Source: Marinobacter pelagius
Lineage (GTDB): Bacteria > Pseudomonadota > Gammaproteobacteria > Pseudomonadales > Oleiphilaceae
Assembly (NCBI RefSeq): GCF_003315345.1
Contig: NZ_QNRO01000006.1
Location: 1 to 64,000, forward strand
Length of the DNA stretch: 64,000 nucleotides
Direction of reading: 5' to 3'
A program made the translations under genes and the position numbers. Below are positions 8,693 to 17,328 of the stretch, piece by piece. Position 1 is the stretch's first letter, and the number at the start of each line of letters is the position of its first letter. The notes under the pieces are model-generated. The model did not search any database and was not told the DNA's origin. It saw nothing but the letters and a program-made list of their open reading frames with translations.

Positions 8693-10606
8693 TCAGAGTT
8701 GATAGGTGACTTCCAGCTTCTGCTGGAGTCGCTGGGCCTGGCGGAAGGATTCGCGCAGGATCCGCCGGTCCAGCGGGTTCAGGTCATCCGGATCAATGTA
8801 GTTAGTCAGCTCCTCACCACGATCCAGCATTTCCTGGTGAGCGCGCATGCGAATCGCCTGGATAAGGCTGTAGGCTTCTTTCCAGGCATTGGCATCCTTG
8901 GGGTCGAAGACTCCTCTTTTGGCCAGCTCTTCCATCCGTTCCAGCGTGTTGGCGGTTTCCACGCCGTTGGCCAGGGCGAATACGCGTACCGCTTCCACAA
9001 ACGGCGCCAGGCCCTGACGTTTGAGGTCCAGGGCGTGTTTCTTCTCCTCGTTCAGGTAACGGAAGTTGCGGAACATCGTCAGCGGCGGTTTGCGCTGCAG
9101 TGCGTTGCCGGCCAGCATCTTCTGGAACAGGGCGTTTTTGCGGATTCGCGCCAGGACCTTTTCCAGGAGTTCATGCAAGGGTTCGGTCGGGCCGAACACC
9201 GCCCGCATGTCCAGGAAGATTGATGAGTACACCAGGTTCTGGGGGGTGGAAGCGTCGATAAAACGGATGAACCAGTCGTCCCATTCCCGGTCGCTCAGGC
9301 AGAGTTTCGGGTTGCTGGCCATGATGTTGCCCTTGCACAGGGTGAAACCGCACTCGGCCAGCTCCTTGTTGATGGTCTGGGCGAAAGGCAGCAGCTTCTC
9401 CCGGACCTGTTCCTCGGTCATTCCTTCCGGTGTCCGGAACAGGATGCCGTTGTCCTGGTCGGTGAGCAGGGTCTGTTCCTGCCGGCCCTCGGAACCGAAA
9501 GTCAGCCAGGTGAAGGGAATGCCCGGGTCGTTTTTCTTCAGGTTCAGTTCCAGTACGCGGCGCACGGTCACGTCATTGAGAGTGGTGATGATCTTGACCA
9601 CCTGACCGGAATCGGCGCCGTGGGCCAGCATGGCGTCCACCAGGCGCGACACATCGCTGCGCAAACTCACCAGGGTGCGCAGATGGGTGGCGGTACCAAT
9701 GGTCCGGGCCAGGTTGACCAGATCCACCCGCTGCAGGGCGAACAGGTCGCGCTCGGAGACCACGCCAATCAGGCGTTGCTCATCGTCAACCACACACAAA
9801 TGGGCGAAATGGTGCTCGGCCATCAGCATGGCAGCTTCAAAGGCGTCTGCGTCGGCGGGCAGACGGCAGGGGTCCGGCGTCATTACCTGGCGGACGGGGG
9901 TGTCCAGTGGCCCTTTCTCCTCGGCGATCATGGTGCGCAGATCCCGCAGGGTGAAAATGCCAATCGGGTGCCGGTTGTCGTCGGTAATTATGATGCTGCC
10001 GACGTTGTTCTCGTGCATGCGCGCCACCGCCTTGCGCACCGGCAGATCCGGAGAGCAGACGATGGGATTGCGCAGGGCATAGCGTTCCAGCGGAGTGTCC
10101 AGGCTGTTGCTGGAACCCATAGACGCCATGGCGTTGGACTGGATACGCTGGTTCACCTGATCAAGCAGGCTGCTGACGCCCCTGAGGCAGAAGTCCCGGA
10201 ACGGGTCGCTTTCGGAAAACAGGGTAATGAAGGCATCCTGCTCGATGCTCAGGCAGAAGGTGTCGCCGTCAGCCCGGTGCAGGGTGCGGGTGGGGCGTTC
10301 GCCAATGATCGCGGCCAATGGGAAACACTCGCCCCGGCTGATTTCAAAGGTGGTCTCGGTACGATCTTCTTTCTCATTGTGGCGTTCGCCACGGATCCGT
10401 CCCTGTTTGACCACGTAAAATCGTTTGACGACACCGTCATCCGGTGAGAGCACCTCATCGCCATCGGCAAAGAACCGCAGGGTCGCATGCTCGGCAAAGT
10501 GGGCCAGATGGGCATCGTCCATGCTGGAGAAAGGGGCATGTTCCCGCAGGAAGCTCATGATGGCGCGGGTGTTCTGGGGGCGGTTACTGTCCTGATTCGA
10601 GGCCAT
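8693..10606 (-). CDS. cNMP-binding/CBS/DUF294 nucleotidyltransferase-like protein
   Basis: A signal-transduction protein of about 637 residues. An N-terminal cyclic-nucleotide-binding fold (about 20-140, AHLAHFAEHATLRFF...) is followed by a pair of CBS domains (about 165-285). A DUF294 nucleotidyltransferase-like domain comes next, with the signature GSEGRQEQ and TDQDNG, and then the DUF294 C-terminal helical domain. The open frame extends 86 codons further upstream, but that extension is low-complexity and Arg/Ser-rich; the ATG at 10606 starts the family-like sequence. It forms an operon with the downstream exonuclease. The domain set suggests that a nucleotide ligand gates transfer of a nucleotidyl group, but target and ligand are unknown. 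Confidence 0.88.
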   Translation of the reverse strand: MASNQDSNRPQNTRAIMSFLREHAPFSSMDDAHLAHFAEHATLRFFADGDEVLSPDDGVVKRFYVVKQGRIRGERHNEKEDRTETTFEISRGECFPLAAIIGERPTRTLHRADGDTFCLSIEQDAFITLFSESDPFRDFCLRGVSSLLDQVNQRIQSNAMASMGSSNSLDTPLERYALRNPIVCSPDLPVRKAVARMHENNVGSIIITDDNRHPIGIFTLRDLRTMIAEEKGPLDTPVRQVMTPDPCRLPADADAFEAAMLMAEHHFAHLCVVDDEQRLIGVVSERDLFALQRVDLVNLARTIGTATHLRTLVSLRSDVSRLVDAMLAHGADSGQVVKIITTLNDVTVRRVLELNLKKNDPGIPFTWLTFGSEGRQEQTLLTDQDNGILFRTPEGMTEEQVREKLLPFAQTINKELAECGFTLCKGNIMASNPKLCLSDREWDDWFIRFIDASTPQNLVYSSIFLDMRAVFGPTEPLHELLEKVLARIRKNALFQKMLAGNALQRKPPLTMFRNFRYLNEEKKHALDLKRQGLAPFVEAVRVFALANGVETANTLERMEELAKRGVFDPKDANAWKEAYSLIQAIRMRAHQEMLDRGEELTNYIDPDDLNPLDRRILRESFRQAQRLQQKLEVTYQL

Positions 10607-10775
10607 GTCCGGATCCGTTCGCTCGTTATTATTGTCCGCCTGAGTGTAGTGCAGGGCACGGGATCGGGCCCTACGATTTTGGTCGCAGGCGGCAGTGTGG
10701 GTGGTTGCTTTCTTTATGGTATACCGGGGCGGTGGTAAAGTTCTGATATCAATCAATCCAGATACAAACCGATCC

Positions 10776-11357
10776 ATGACCAGTAAAGATGAGCGCCTGG
10801 CCTTCCTGGAAGAAATGAAGGACGTCAGGCGCATCCGCAAACCGAACCGGGCGGAAGTCTCCACGCCCAGGGAGCTGACTCCGGGCCATCTGGAACGTCA
10901 GCGCGCGGCCGTGGAAAAGCCCTTGAAGGACATCAATCCGCTGACTTCGGATATGGTGGAGCCGTTGACGGCTCACGACATTCTGAGTTGGCAACGGCCG
11001 GGCATCCAGCATGGCGTCTTTCGCAAGCTGCGCCTGGGCCAGTATCCCATTGAAGCTCGCCTTGACCTGCACCGGATGACTGTTGAGCAGGCCCGAAGGG
11101 AAGTATTCCCGTTCATCGGTGATTGTGTCCGTTACGGCCTTCGCTCCGTGATCATTCTTCACGGCAAGGGGGAGCGTAACCCTGACGGAATTGCCCAGTT
11201 GAAAAGCTATCTCGCCAAGTGGCTACCCGAACTTGACGATGTGCTGGCGTTTCATTCGGCCCAAAAACACCATGGTGGCACCGGGGCGGTGTATGTCATG
11301 GTACGGAAGAGTGACCGCGACAAGCAGCGCAATCGTGAAATCCATGGAAGCCGGTGA
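10776..11357 (+). CDS. Smr-domain endonuclease (SmrA-like)
   Basis: A 193-residue protein with a C-terminal Smr (small MutS-related) domain: LDLHRMTVEQAR carries the conserved LDLHG-like motif (about 107-110), HGKGERN the HGKG motif, and HHGGTGAVYV the C-terminal glycine-rich strand. The charged N-terminal 90 residues are typical of SmrA. Smr domains nick DNA or RNA; the role of the stand-alone SmrA protein is unclear. The open frame reaches back to 10695, but those 27 residues look random, and the ATG at 10776 begins the family-like MTSKDER. It diverges from the DUF294 gene across a 170-base gap. Confidence 0.88.
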   Translation: MTSKDERLAFLEEMKDVRRIRKPNRAEVSTPRELTPGHLERQRAAVEKPLKDINPLTSDMVEPLTAHDILSWQRPGIQHGVFRKLRLGQYPIEARLDLHRMTVEQARREVFPFIGDCVRYGLRSVIILHGKGERNPDGIAQLKSYLAKWLPELDDVLAFHSAQKHHGGTGAVYVMVRKSDRDKQRNREIHGSR

Positions 11358-11417
11358 GGCTTCCAAACCCGAAAACATCCTGTCCCTAAACCGGAAATAC
11401 CGGTACTGGAGGTAAGT

Positions 11418-11612
11418 GTGGTGAAGCAGTTGATTGTGATTGTGTTCTCAGTGCTGGCTCTGGCTGGCTGCAAGGATCGCGTGATCTGGAATGATAACGG
11501 CAAGGTCGAGGATGCCACGGAGGGGCGCGAAGTATGGAATTCCAACGGTCAGATGGAATCCGGTGAGCGCAAGATCTGGGTGAACAAGGACGGCGAGGAT
11601 GTCGTCAAATAA
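11418..11612 (+). CDS. Small lipoprotein with internal repeats, 64 aa
   Basis: A GTG start with GGAGG at 11408-11412 (a second GTG follows at 11421). A short signal peptide ends in a clear lipobox, LALAGC, so mature residue one is a lipidated Cys at about 18. The rest is a run of three similar segments: VIWNDNGKVEDA, EVWNSNGQMESG and KIWVNKDGEDV. Each has an aromatic, an Asn, a Gly and acidic residues spaced alike. No known family comes to mind. It lies between the SmrA-like gene and the molybdenum hydroxylase. Envelope location is well supported; function unknown. Confidence 0.82.
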   Translation: MVKQLIVIVFSVLALAGCKDRVIWNDNGKVEDATEGREVWNSNGQMESGERKIWVNKDGEDVVK

Positions 11613-11684
11613 AGGACCTGGTGTCGACCTGCCCCCTAATAACAGAAGCGGGCCTGCAACAGGCCCCCGTACAGGAGAGAGGGA

Positions 11685-12164
11685 ATGGCATTGCGCCTGA
11701 CAGTAAATGGTCAGACTCATTCACTGGATATCGAGGCAGATACGCCTCTTTTATGGGTATTGCGGGACGAGCTGGGCCTGCCGGGCACCAAGTTCGGATG
11801 TGGAGCAGGGCTATGTGGCGCCTGTACGGTGCATCTGAACGGGCAGCCGGTGCGCTCCTGCTCCACGCCCGTGGAAATGGCCGCAGAGGGTGAAGTGATC
11901 ACCATTGAAGGGCTGGGGCGAGGTGACCGGTTGCATGCCTTACAGCAGGCTTGGATCGACCACGGGGTGCCCCAGTGCGGTTATTGCCAGTCCGGGCAGA
12001 TCATGAGCGCCGCCCATTTGCTGTCGACCAATCCCTCGCCTGGCCGGGACGAGATCGTTGCGGCCATGACCGGAAATCTGTGTCGCTGCGGCACCTACAG
12101 CCGCATCATCGCCGCCGTGGAATCCGTGGTTGCCGGTGAGAAAGCGGCGCAGGGGGAGGCATGA
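11685..12164 (+). CDS. (2Fe-2S) subunit of a molybdenum hydroxylase (IorA-like)
   Basis: The small iron-sulfur subunit of a two-subunit xanthine-oxidase-family enzyme, 159 residues. The N-terminal plant-type ferredoxin cluster ligands are in CGAGLCGAC. The C-terminal cluster ligands are in CGYCQSGQ and CRCGTY. Length and motifs match IorA of isoquinoline 1-oxidoreductase and related aldehyde oxidoreductases. No signal peptide is present, so it is probably exported bound to its Tat-targeted partner, whose start codon lies one base after this stop. AGGAGAGAGG sits upstream of the ATG. Confidence 0.93.
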   Translation: MALRLTVNGQTHSLDIEADTPLLWVLRDELGLPGTKFGCGAGLCGACTVHLNGQPVRSCSTPVEMAAEGEVITIEGLGRGDRLHALQQAWIDHGVPQCGYCQSGQIMSAAHLLSTNPSPGRDEIVAAMTGNLCRCGTYSRIIAAVESVVAGEKAAQGEA

Positions 12165-12165
12165 C

Positions 12166-14370
12166 ATGGCGGTGAATCGAAGGGATTTTCTGAAAGTTGG
12201 TGCCGGTGCCTCCGGTAGCCTGGTGCTTTCCCTGTCTTTGCCGGGCTGCGCCGGACTTCCCACGGGCTACGAGGAGGGGACCGGCGAATGGCGTCCGGAT
12301 GCATGGCTGGAGATTACCAGGGATGACCGGATCTATTTCACCCTGGCACGGGTGGAGATGGGTCAGGGCACCTACACCGGCCTTACCACGCTGATTGCCG
12401 AGGAACTGGAAGTAGCCCCGGAGGCCATCAAGCCGCGCTTTGCCCCGGTCGCAGACGAGTACAAAAATCCGTTGTACAAGCTGCAGCTCACCGGGGGCAG
12501 CACCAGTCTGGCTACCAGTTGGGAGCCGCTGAGGACCGCCGGTGCGGAAGCCCGGGAGATGCTGGTCCGTGCGGCCGCAGGTGTCTGGCGGGTCAATGCC
12601 GCTGAGTGTTCGGCCAGTGATGGCCGGGTCATCCACCCCAATGGCATTGACTCCATGCGCTACGGCCAGCTGGTAGAGCTGGCCTCCAAAGAGATTCTGC
12701 GCGGGGACGTCGCGCTCAAGCCGGCGGCCGAATGGAAATACATCGGCAAACAGAACCGGCGGCTGGATGCCCGGGCCAAGTCCACCGGCAAAGCCGTGTA
12801 CGGCATTGACGTCAGCCTACCGGATATGGCGTACGCAGTGGTCACCCGCTCACCCCGCTACGGTGGCAAGGTCCAGTCGTTCAATGGCGACGAGGTCCGG
12901 GCCATGCCCGGGGTTCTGGAGGTCATGGAAATCGACCGGGGCGTGGCTATCGTCGCCGACAGGTACTGGCGTGCCCGAAAGGCCCAGGACGCTCTTAAGG
13001 TCCAGTGGGACTTTTCCGGGGCGCTGGGACTGTCCGCGCCGGAGGTGTTCGAGACCTATCGCAAGGCGGCAGACGAGGATGCCGGCGAGTCAGAGCGGAG
13101 CGAAGGCGATATCGAAAGCGTTCTGGCAAATGCTGACACGGTGGTAGAGGCCGAATACAGCCAGCCTTACCTGGCACACGCCACCCTGGAGCCCATGAAC
13201 GCCACTGCCTGGTACCGCAAGGATCACATGGAGATCTGGGCGCCGACCCAGGCACCGGATCTCGGCAGGATTGCCGCTGCCCGGGTGACCGATCTGGCCC
13301 CGGACGAGGTCACCATCAACACTACCTTCCTTGGCGGCGGTTTCGGCCGGCGCCTGACCCAGGACTACATAGAAGAAGCGGCCGCCGTCGCATTCCGCAT
13401 CGACCAGCCGGTGAAGGTGATCTGGTCCAGGGAAGAGGATACCCGCCACGATCTGTACCGACCGGCGATGTTGCACCGTATGAAGGCGGGCTTGAACAAT
13501 GGCGAGCTCAGTGGCTGGGATCACCAGATCGTCGGGCCGCAGATTCTGAACTGGTATGTCCGCAACGCCGGGCCTGCGCAGTTCCCGTGGACGCCCAAGT
13601 TCCTCTACGACACCCTCGGCAAGGTCGGGGTGTGGGCCGAAGGCATTGCCACCCCGAAAGACATCTCCGCCATCGAGGGAGCGATCGAATATCCCTACCA
13701 GGTGGCCAATATCGATATCCGTCATACCCACATCGATCCCGGGGTTCCCATCACCTGGTGGCGCTCGGTGGGCTATTCCCATAACGGCTTTGCCGTCGAG
13801 ACCTTCATGGACGAACTGGCCCACGAGGCGGGCCAGGACGCCTACCGATTCCGTCGCCGCCTGCTGGAGAACGAGCCCCGACATCGGGAGGTACTGGATC
13901 GGGCAGCCCGACTGGGCGGCTGGGATACGCCGGTGCCCGAAGGGCGGGCCCGGGGCATTGCGCTGATGCGCAGCTTCGGTACCTACGTGGCCCAGGTGGT
14001 GGAAGCCGGCCTCGAGGATGGGTCGATCCGGGTGTATAAGGTCGCTGCAGCCGTGGATTGTGGCCAGGTGGTCAACCCGGCCATCGTGGTTGACCAGATC
14101 GAGGGCGGCATCCTGTTCGGCCTGACGGCAGCGTTATACGGGGAAATTACCCTGGAGCAGGGCGAAGTCCAGCAATCCAACTTCCACGACTACCCGCTGC
14201 TGCGGCAGTACGAGCGGCCGGAGGTCGAGGTGGAGATTGTGGACAGCACCGAGACACCGACCGGCGTCGGTGAGCCCGGTGTGCCCCCGGTGATTCCGGC
14301 CCTGGGTAATGCCCTGTTTGCGCTGACCGGCAAGCGCCAGCGCACCTTGCCGCTGAAGGCGGATGCCTGA
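12166..14370 (+). CDS. Molybdopterin-binding subunit of a molybdenum hydroxylase (IorB-like)
   Basis: The large catalytic subunit, 734 residues, of the aldehyde oxidase/xanthine dehydrogenase family, in the IorB group that binds molybdopterin cytosine dinucleotide and passes electrons to the IorA-type subunit. It begins with a twin-arginine signal (NRRDFLKVG, residues 4-12) whose hydrophobic part ends in LPGC, a possible lipobox. Family motifs include GGGFGRR and, late in the chain, GVGEPGVPPV, carrying the catalytic Glu region. The ATG at 12166 has GGGGAGG just upstream; an in-frame extension to 12130 would lie inside the preceding gene. The substrate (N-heterocycle or aldehyde) cannot be told from the sequence. 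Confidence 0.92.
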   Translation: MAVNRRDFLKVGAGASGSLVLSLSLPGCAGLPTGYEEGTGEWRPDAWLEITRDDRIYFTLARVEMGQGTYTGLTTLIAEELEVAPEAIKPRFAPVADEYKNPLYKLQLTGGSTSLATSWEPLRTAGAEAREMLVRAAAGVWRVNAAECSASDGRVIHPNGIDSMRYGQLVELASKEILRGDVALKPAAEWKYIGKQNRRLDARAKSTGKAVYGIDVSLPDMAYAVVTRSPRYGGKVQSFNGDEVRAMPGVLEVMEIDRGVAIVADRYWRARKAQDALKVQWDFSGALGLSAPEVFETYRKAADEDAGESERSEGDIESVLANADTVVEAEYSQPYLAHATLEPMNATAWYRKDHMEIWAPTQAPDLGRIAAARVTDLAPDEVTINTTFLGGGFGRRLTQDYIEEAAAVAFRIDQPVKVIWSREEDTRHDLYRPAMLHRMKAGLNNGELSGWDHQIVGPQILNWYVRNAGPAQFPWTPKFLYDTLGKVGVWAEGIATPKDISAIEGAIEYPYQVANIDIRHTHIDPGVPITWWRSVGYSHNGFAVETFMDELAHEAGQDAYRFRRRLLENEPRHREVLDRAARLGGWDTPVPEGRARGIALMRSFGTYVAQVVEAGLEDGSIRVYKVAAAVDCGQVVNPAIVVDQIEGGILFGLTAALYGEITLEQGEVQQSNFHDYPLLRQYERPEVEVEIVDSTETPTGVGEPGVPPVIPALGNALFALTGKRQRTLPLKADA

Positions 14371-15358
14371 TGGCGGCGGGAGCGCGCACGTGATTTCCGG
14401 CCAGGCCTCCGTCATGGAAAGTATCCGCCGCTGGCTGGCCGCCGGCGAGCGAGTCTGGTTGTGCACCATCGTGGAAACCTGGGGTTCGTCCCCCAGGCCG
14501 GTGGGCTCGTGGCTGGCAGTGTCGGAGACGGGTCGCTGGAGTGGATCGGTGTCCGGCGGCTGCCTGGAAGAGGATCTGCTGCAGCGAACCGCCGCCGAGG
14601 GGTCCGTCGAATCTATCCTGATTGATTACGGCATCACCGACGGGGACCGGGACCGTTTCCAGTTACCCTGTGGCGGACGGATCCGGTTACTGGTGGAGCC
14701 GCTGGTGCCGTCGGACGATTTGTCCCATATCGATAGCCTGTTGCGAGCAATCACTGAACGGCAACCGGTTATGCGGGAAGTGGTGGTTGGTGGCGGTATG
14801 CGCCTTGTAGGCGCAGACGGCAGCGTCCGCAACGGGGTGACCTTCGACGGACAGACCATGGTGCACACTCTCCAGCCGGAGTGTCGTCTACTGCTGATTG
14901 GTGCCGGCGAGGTGGCACGCCATGTGGCGGAGTTTGCCTCGGCTGCCGAATTTACCGTCACCCTGTGTGAGCCCCGGGATACCTTTGCGGACGGCTGGCA
15001 GTATCCGCATATCCCCCTGAGTCGACGTCTGCCGGACGACCTCATCGCCGAAGATTATGGTGATCAATGGTGCGGGGTTCTGGCCCTGGCCCATGACCCC
15101 CGGGTGGATGACATGGGTTTGCTGGCGGCACTGCAGTCGCAGGCGTTCTATATCGGCGCCATGGGGTCTCGCAAGACTTCCGAGGCCCGTCGGTCGAGAC
15201 TCGCCGACCTGGGGCTGGATGCGTCGGCGCTCGCCCGGCTCAGGGCGCCAATCGGGGTCAACATTCCCAGCAAGACGCCGGCGGAAATTGCCATTTCCAT
15301 AGTGGCGGATCTGATTGCTGCACGACATGATTTGCGAGCCGCCCAAGCATCCCTATAA
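14363..15358 (+). CDS. XdhC-family molybdenum hydroxylase maturation protein
   Basis: 331 residues. The XdhC N-terminal domain is recognisable from VETWGSSPRPVGSWLAV and GSVSGGCLEEDLL (about 32-75). A Rossmann-type C-terminal domain starts at LLLIGAGEVARH (about 175). XdhC proteins bind the molybdenum cofactor, promote its sulfuration and insert it into the partner apoenzyme. The gene overlaps the catalytic subunit gene by eight bases, so it serves that enzyme. Other starts (GTG 14390, ATG 14414) are possible; the ATG at 14363 is supported by AAGG upstream and by the tight coupling. Confidence 0.9.
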   Translation: MPDGGGSAHVISGQASVMESIRRWLAAGERVWLCTIVETWGSSPRPVGSWLAVSETGRWSGSVSGGCLEEDLLQRTAAEGSVESILIDYGITDGDRDRFQLPCGGRIRLLVEPLVPSDDLSHIDSLLRAITERQPVMREVVVGGGMRLVGADGSVRNGVTFDGQTMVHTLQPECRLLLIGAGEVARHVAEFASAAEFTVTLCEPRDTFADGWQYPHIPLSRRLPDDLIAEDYGDQWCGVLALAHDPRVDDMGLLAALQSQAFYIGAMGSRKTSEARRSRLADLGLDASALARLRAPIGVNIPSKTPAEIAISIVADLIAARHDLRAAQASL

Positions 15359-15359
15359 T
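15332..15359 (+). promoter_or_regulatory. Sigma-70 promoter for mtnBDC
   Basis: TTGCGA (15332-15337), a 16-base spacer and a perfect TATAAT (15354-15359). It overlaps the last codons and stop of the XdhC gene and would give a leader of about 60-65 bases before mtnB. Confidence 0.7.
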
Positions 15360-15381
15360 GGCGGCAAATGAGGGTTGATAA

Positions 15382-15423
15382 TCTCCGGGCGGCGGGGACG
15401 CCCTGGCACCTGGTCCGTGGAGA
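15382..15423 (+). promoter_or_regulatory. Possible leader structure hiding the mtnB ribosome-binding site
   Basis: TCTCC (15382-15386) can pair with GGAGA (15419-15423), which is the mtnB Shine-Dalgarno. Stacked directly inside is a hairpin, GGGCG/CGCCC (15387-15391 with 15399-15403), with a 7-base G-rich loop, then a 15-base single strand containing TGGTCC. This fits a small translational switch, but no known riboswitch class was matched. Confidence 0.4.
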
Positions 15424-15429
15424 AACACC

Positions 15430-16056
15430 GTGTTTGATGTCACCCGATACGCCGTTGCGGCAGAATCCATCGTCGAAGCCGGCCGCTTCCTGTACCAGCG
15501 GGGCTGGTCGCCGGCCACCAGCAGCAATTACTCGGCGCGGATTGACGACGAGCACATTGCGATCACGGTTTCCGGCCGGCACAAAGGCCAGCTGGGGGCC
15601 GGCGATGTGATGGTGGTGGACCTGTCCGGTCAGCCCGTCCAGAGCAGCTGCCGCTCCTCTGCAGAAACCCGTCTGCATACCGTGCTTTATGAACTTTTCC
15701 CGGAGGTCGGGGCGGTGCTGCACACCCATTCTGTGAAAGCCACCGTACTGAGCCGGCTACTGGATCCGGGCCGGGCGCTGGAACTGGAAGGCTATGAACT
15801 GCAGAAAGCCTTCTCCGGCGTGCAGACCCACGAATCCGTATTGACGGTTCCGGTGTTCGACAACACCCAGAATATCGATGCGCTCGCCGGGGATACCAAG
15901 GCCTGGTTCGCGGAGCATCCTGAGCAGCCGGGCTACCTGATCCGGGGCCACGGCCTGTACACCTGGGGCAAGACCATGGCCGATTGCCTGCGCCATGTGG
16001 AAGCCTTTGAATTCCTTTTTGAATGTGAACTTGAAACCATGAGGGTCCGCCCATGA
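15430..16056 (+). CDS. mtnB: Methylthioribulose-1-phosphate dehydratase
   Basis: Class II aldolase-type zinc enzyme of the methionine salvage pathway. It dehydrates 5-methylthioribulose 1-phosphate to 2,3-diketo-5-methylthiopentyl 1-phosphate in the cytoplasm. 208 residues, the normal length. Zinc ligands are visible as His98 and His100 (LHTHS) and His174 (RGHGLY). GTG start with GTGGAG at 15417-15422. It overlaps mtnD by four bases (ATGA). The gene order B-D-C matches Pseudomonas. Genes for the earlier steps (mtnP, mtnA) are not in this window. Confidence 0.96.
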   Translation: MFDVTRYAVAAESIVEAGRFLYQRGWSPATSSNYSARIDDEHIAITVSGRHKGQLGAGDVMVVDLSGQPVQSSCRSSAETRLHTVLYELFPEVGAVLHTHSVKATVLSRLLDPGRALELEGYELQKAFSGVQTHESVLTVPVFDNTQNIDALAGDTKAWFAEHPEQPGYLIRGHGLYTWGKTMADCLRHVEAFEFLFECELETMRVRP

Positions 16057-16613
16057 CCACCCTGAGCATCTTCGATCAAAGCCAGCCAGAGCGCGCCCGG
16101 ACCGTAACGGAAGAGCCGTCGGAAATCCGCGAGCTGCTGGCCACCCAGGGCATTCGCTTCGAACAGTGGCCGACCCGTGACTTGCCGGCCGATGCCACCC
16201 AGGAACAGATCCTGGAGGCCTACAGCGAGGAAGTGGCCCGGCTGAAGGAAGAATGCGGATTCCAGACCGCCGATGTCATCAACCTCAATCCGGATAACCC
16301 GCAGAAAGAGGCGTTCCGCCAGAAATTCCTGGATGAACACACCCACAGTGAAGACGAGGTCCGTTTCTTCGTGCGGGGCCAGGGCCTGTTCTACCTGCAT
16401 TTCGGTGACCAGGTCTACGCAGTAATGTGCCAGAAGAATGACCTGATCAGCGTCCCGGACGGCACCCGGCACTGGTTCGACATGGGGCCTGAGCCGGAAT
16501 TCACCTGCATTCGCCTGTTCAGCAATCCGGAAGGCTGGGTGGCCGACTTTACCGGCGAGGACATTGCCAGCCGGCTGCCCCGGTACGAAGCGCTGGCGGA
16601 GGCGGGTGGATGA
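16053..16613 (+). CDS. mtnD: Acireductone dioxygenase
   Basis: Cupin metalloenzyme of methionine salvage. With Fe(II) it converts acireductone and oxygen to the methionine precursor 2-keto-4-methylthiobutyrate and formate; with Ni(II) it takes an off-pathway route. 186 residues. The four metal ligands are all present at the positions known from the Klebsiella enzyme: His96, His98, Glu102 and His140 (EHTHSEDE and TRHWFDMG). It is translationally coupled on both sides by ATGA overlaps with mtnB and mtnC. Confidence 0.97.
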   Translation: MTTLSIFDQSQPERARTVTEEPSEIRELLATQGIRFEQWPTRDLPADATQEQILEAYSEEVARLKEECGFQTADVINLNPDNPQKEAFRQKFLDEHTHSEDEVRFFVRGQGLFYLHFGDQVYAVMCQKNDLISVPDGTRHWFDMGPEPEFTCIRLFSNPEGWVADFTGEDIASRLPRYEALAEAGG

Positions 16614-17299
16614 TCCGGGTTATTCTGACGGACATTGAGGGCACCACCAGCTCCATTTCGTTTGTGCACGACGTGCTGTTCCCGTTCGCGGCCGAGCACC
16701 TGCCCGGGTTCGTGACCGAACACCGGGGTGATCCTGCCGTGGCTGAGCAGCTCGATGCGGTTGCCGCAGCAAGTGGCGTCGATCGTCAGGATGTGGAGGG
16801 CCTTGTCGAGGTGCTCCAGCAGTGGATCAGGGAAGACCGCAAGGAAACCTCCCTGAAAGCCCTGCAGGGTATGGTCTGGGAGCAGGGCTACCAGCAGGGT
16901 GAGCTGAAGGGGCATATCTACCCGGATGCGGCCGATTACCTGCAGCGCTGGCATGATCGGGGCCTGCGTCTGTTTGTCTACTCCTCCGGTTCGGTGAAGG
17001 CCCAGAAGCTCATTTTCGGCTTTACCACCGAGGGTGATTTCACGCCGTTCTTCTCCGGGTATTTCGACACCCGCATTGGTGGCAAGAAAGAAGCCGATTC
17101 CTATCGTAATATTCTCAAAGAGCTGGGTGTCGAGCCGGAAACCGTGCTGTTTCTGTCCGATGTCGAGGCGGAACTCGAAGCAGCAGAGGCTGCCGGCATG
17201 AAGACTGCCTGGCTGGTCCGGGAGGGCGAACTGCCCGACACCGGCCGGTTCGTCGCCCGCGATTTCTCGGAGGTGGAGACCCTGCTGCGCAAGCGCTGA
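16610..17299 (+). CDS. mtnC: Enolase-phosphatase E1
   Basis: HAD-superfamily bifunctional enzyme of methionine salvage that enolises and dephosphorylates diketo-methylthiopentyl phosphate to acireductone, the substrate of MtnD. 229 residues. HAD motif I is [10 protein letters not shown] near the N-terminus (the Asp/Glu pair typical of E1), motif [11 protein letters not shown], and motif [12 protein letters not shown]. Last gene of the mtnBDC operon; a DUF3080 lipoprotein gene follows 29 bases later and may be read through. Confidence 0.96.
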   Translation: MIRVILTDIEGTTSSISFVHDVLFPFAAEHLPGFVTEHRGDPAVAEQLDAVAAASGVDRQDVEGLVEVLQQWIREDRKETSLKALQGMVWEQGYQQGELKGHIYPDAADYLQRWHDRGLRLFVYSSGSVKAQKLIFGFTTEGDFTPFFSGYFDTRIGGKKEADSYRNILKELGVEPETVLFLSDVEAELEAAEAAGMKTAWLVREGELPDTGRFVARDFSEVETLLRKR

Positions 17300-17328
17300 C
17301 ACCTCCGCCTGACCCACAGGAGGATCCC

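Noticed and set aside
11649..11667. A perfect hairpin (GGGCCTG-CAA-CAGGCCC) before the IorA-like gene, considered as a terminator or riboswitch
   Set aside because: No T run follows, so it is not an intrinsic terminator, and nothing else supports a regulatory role.
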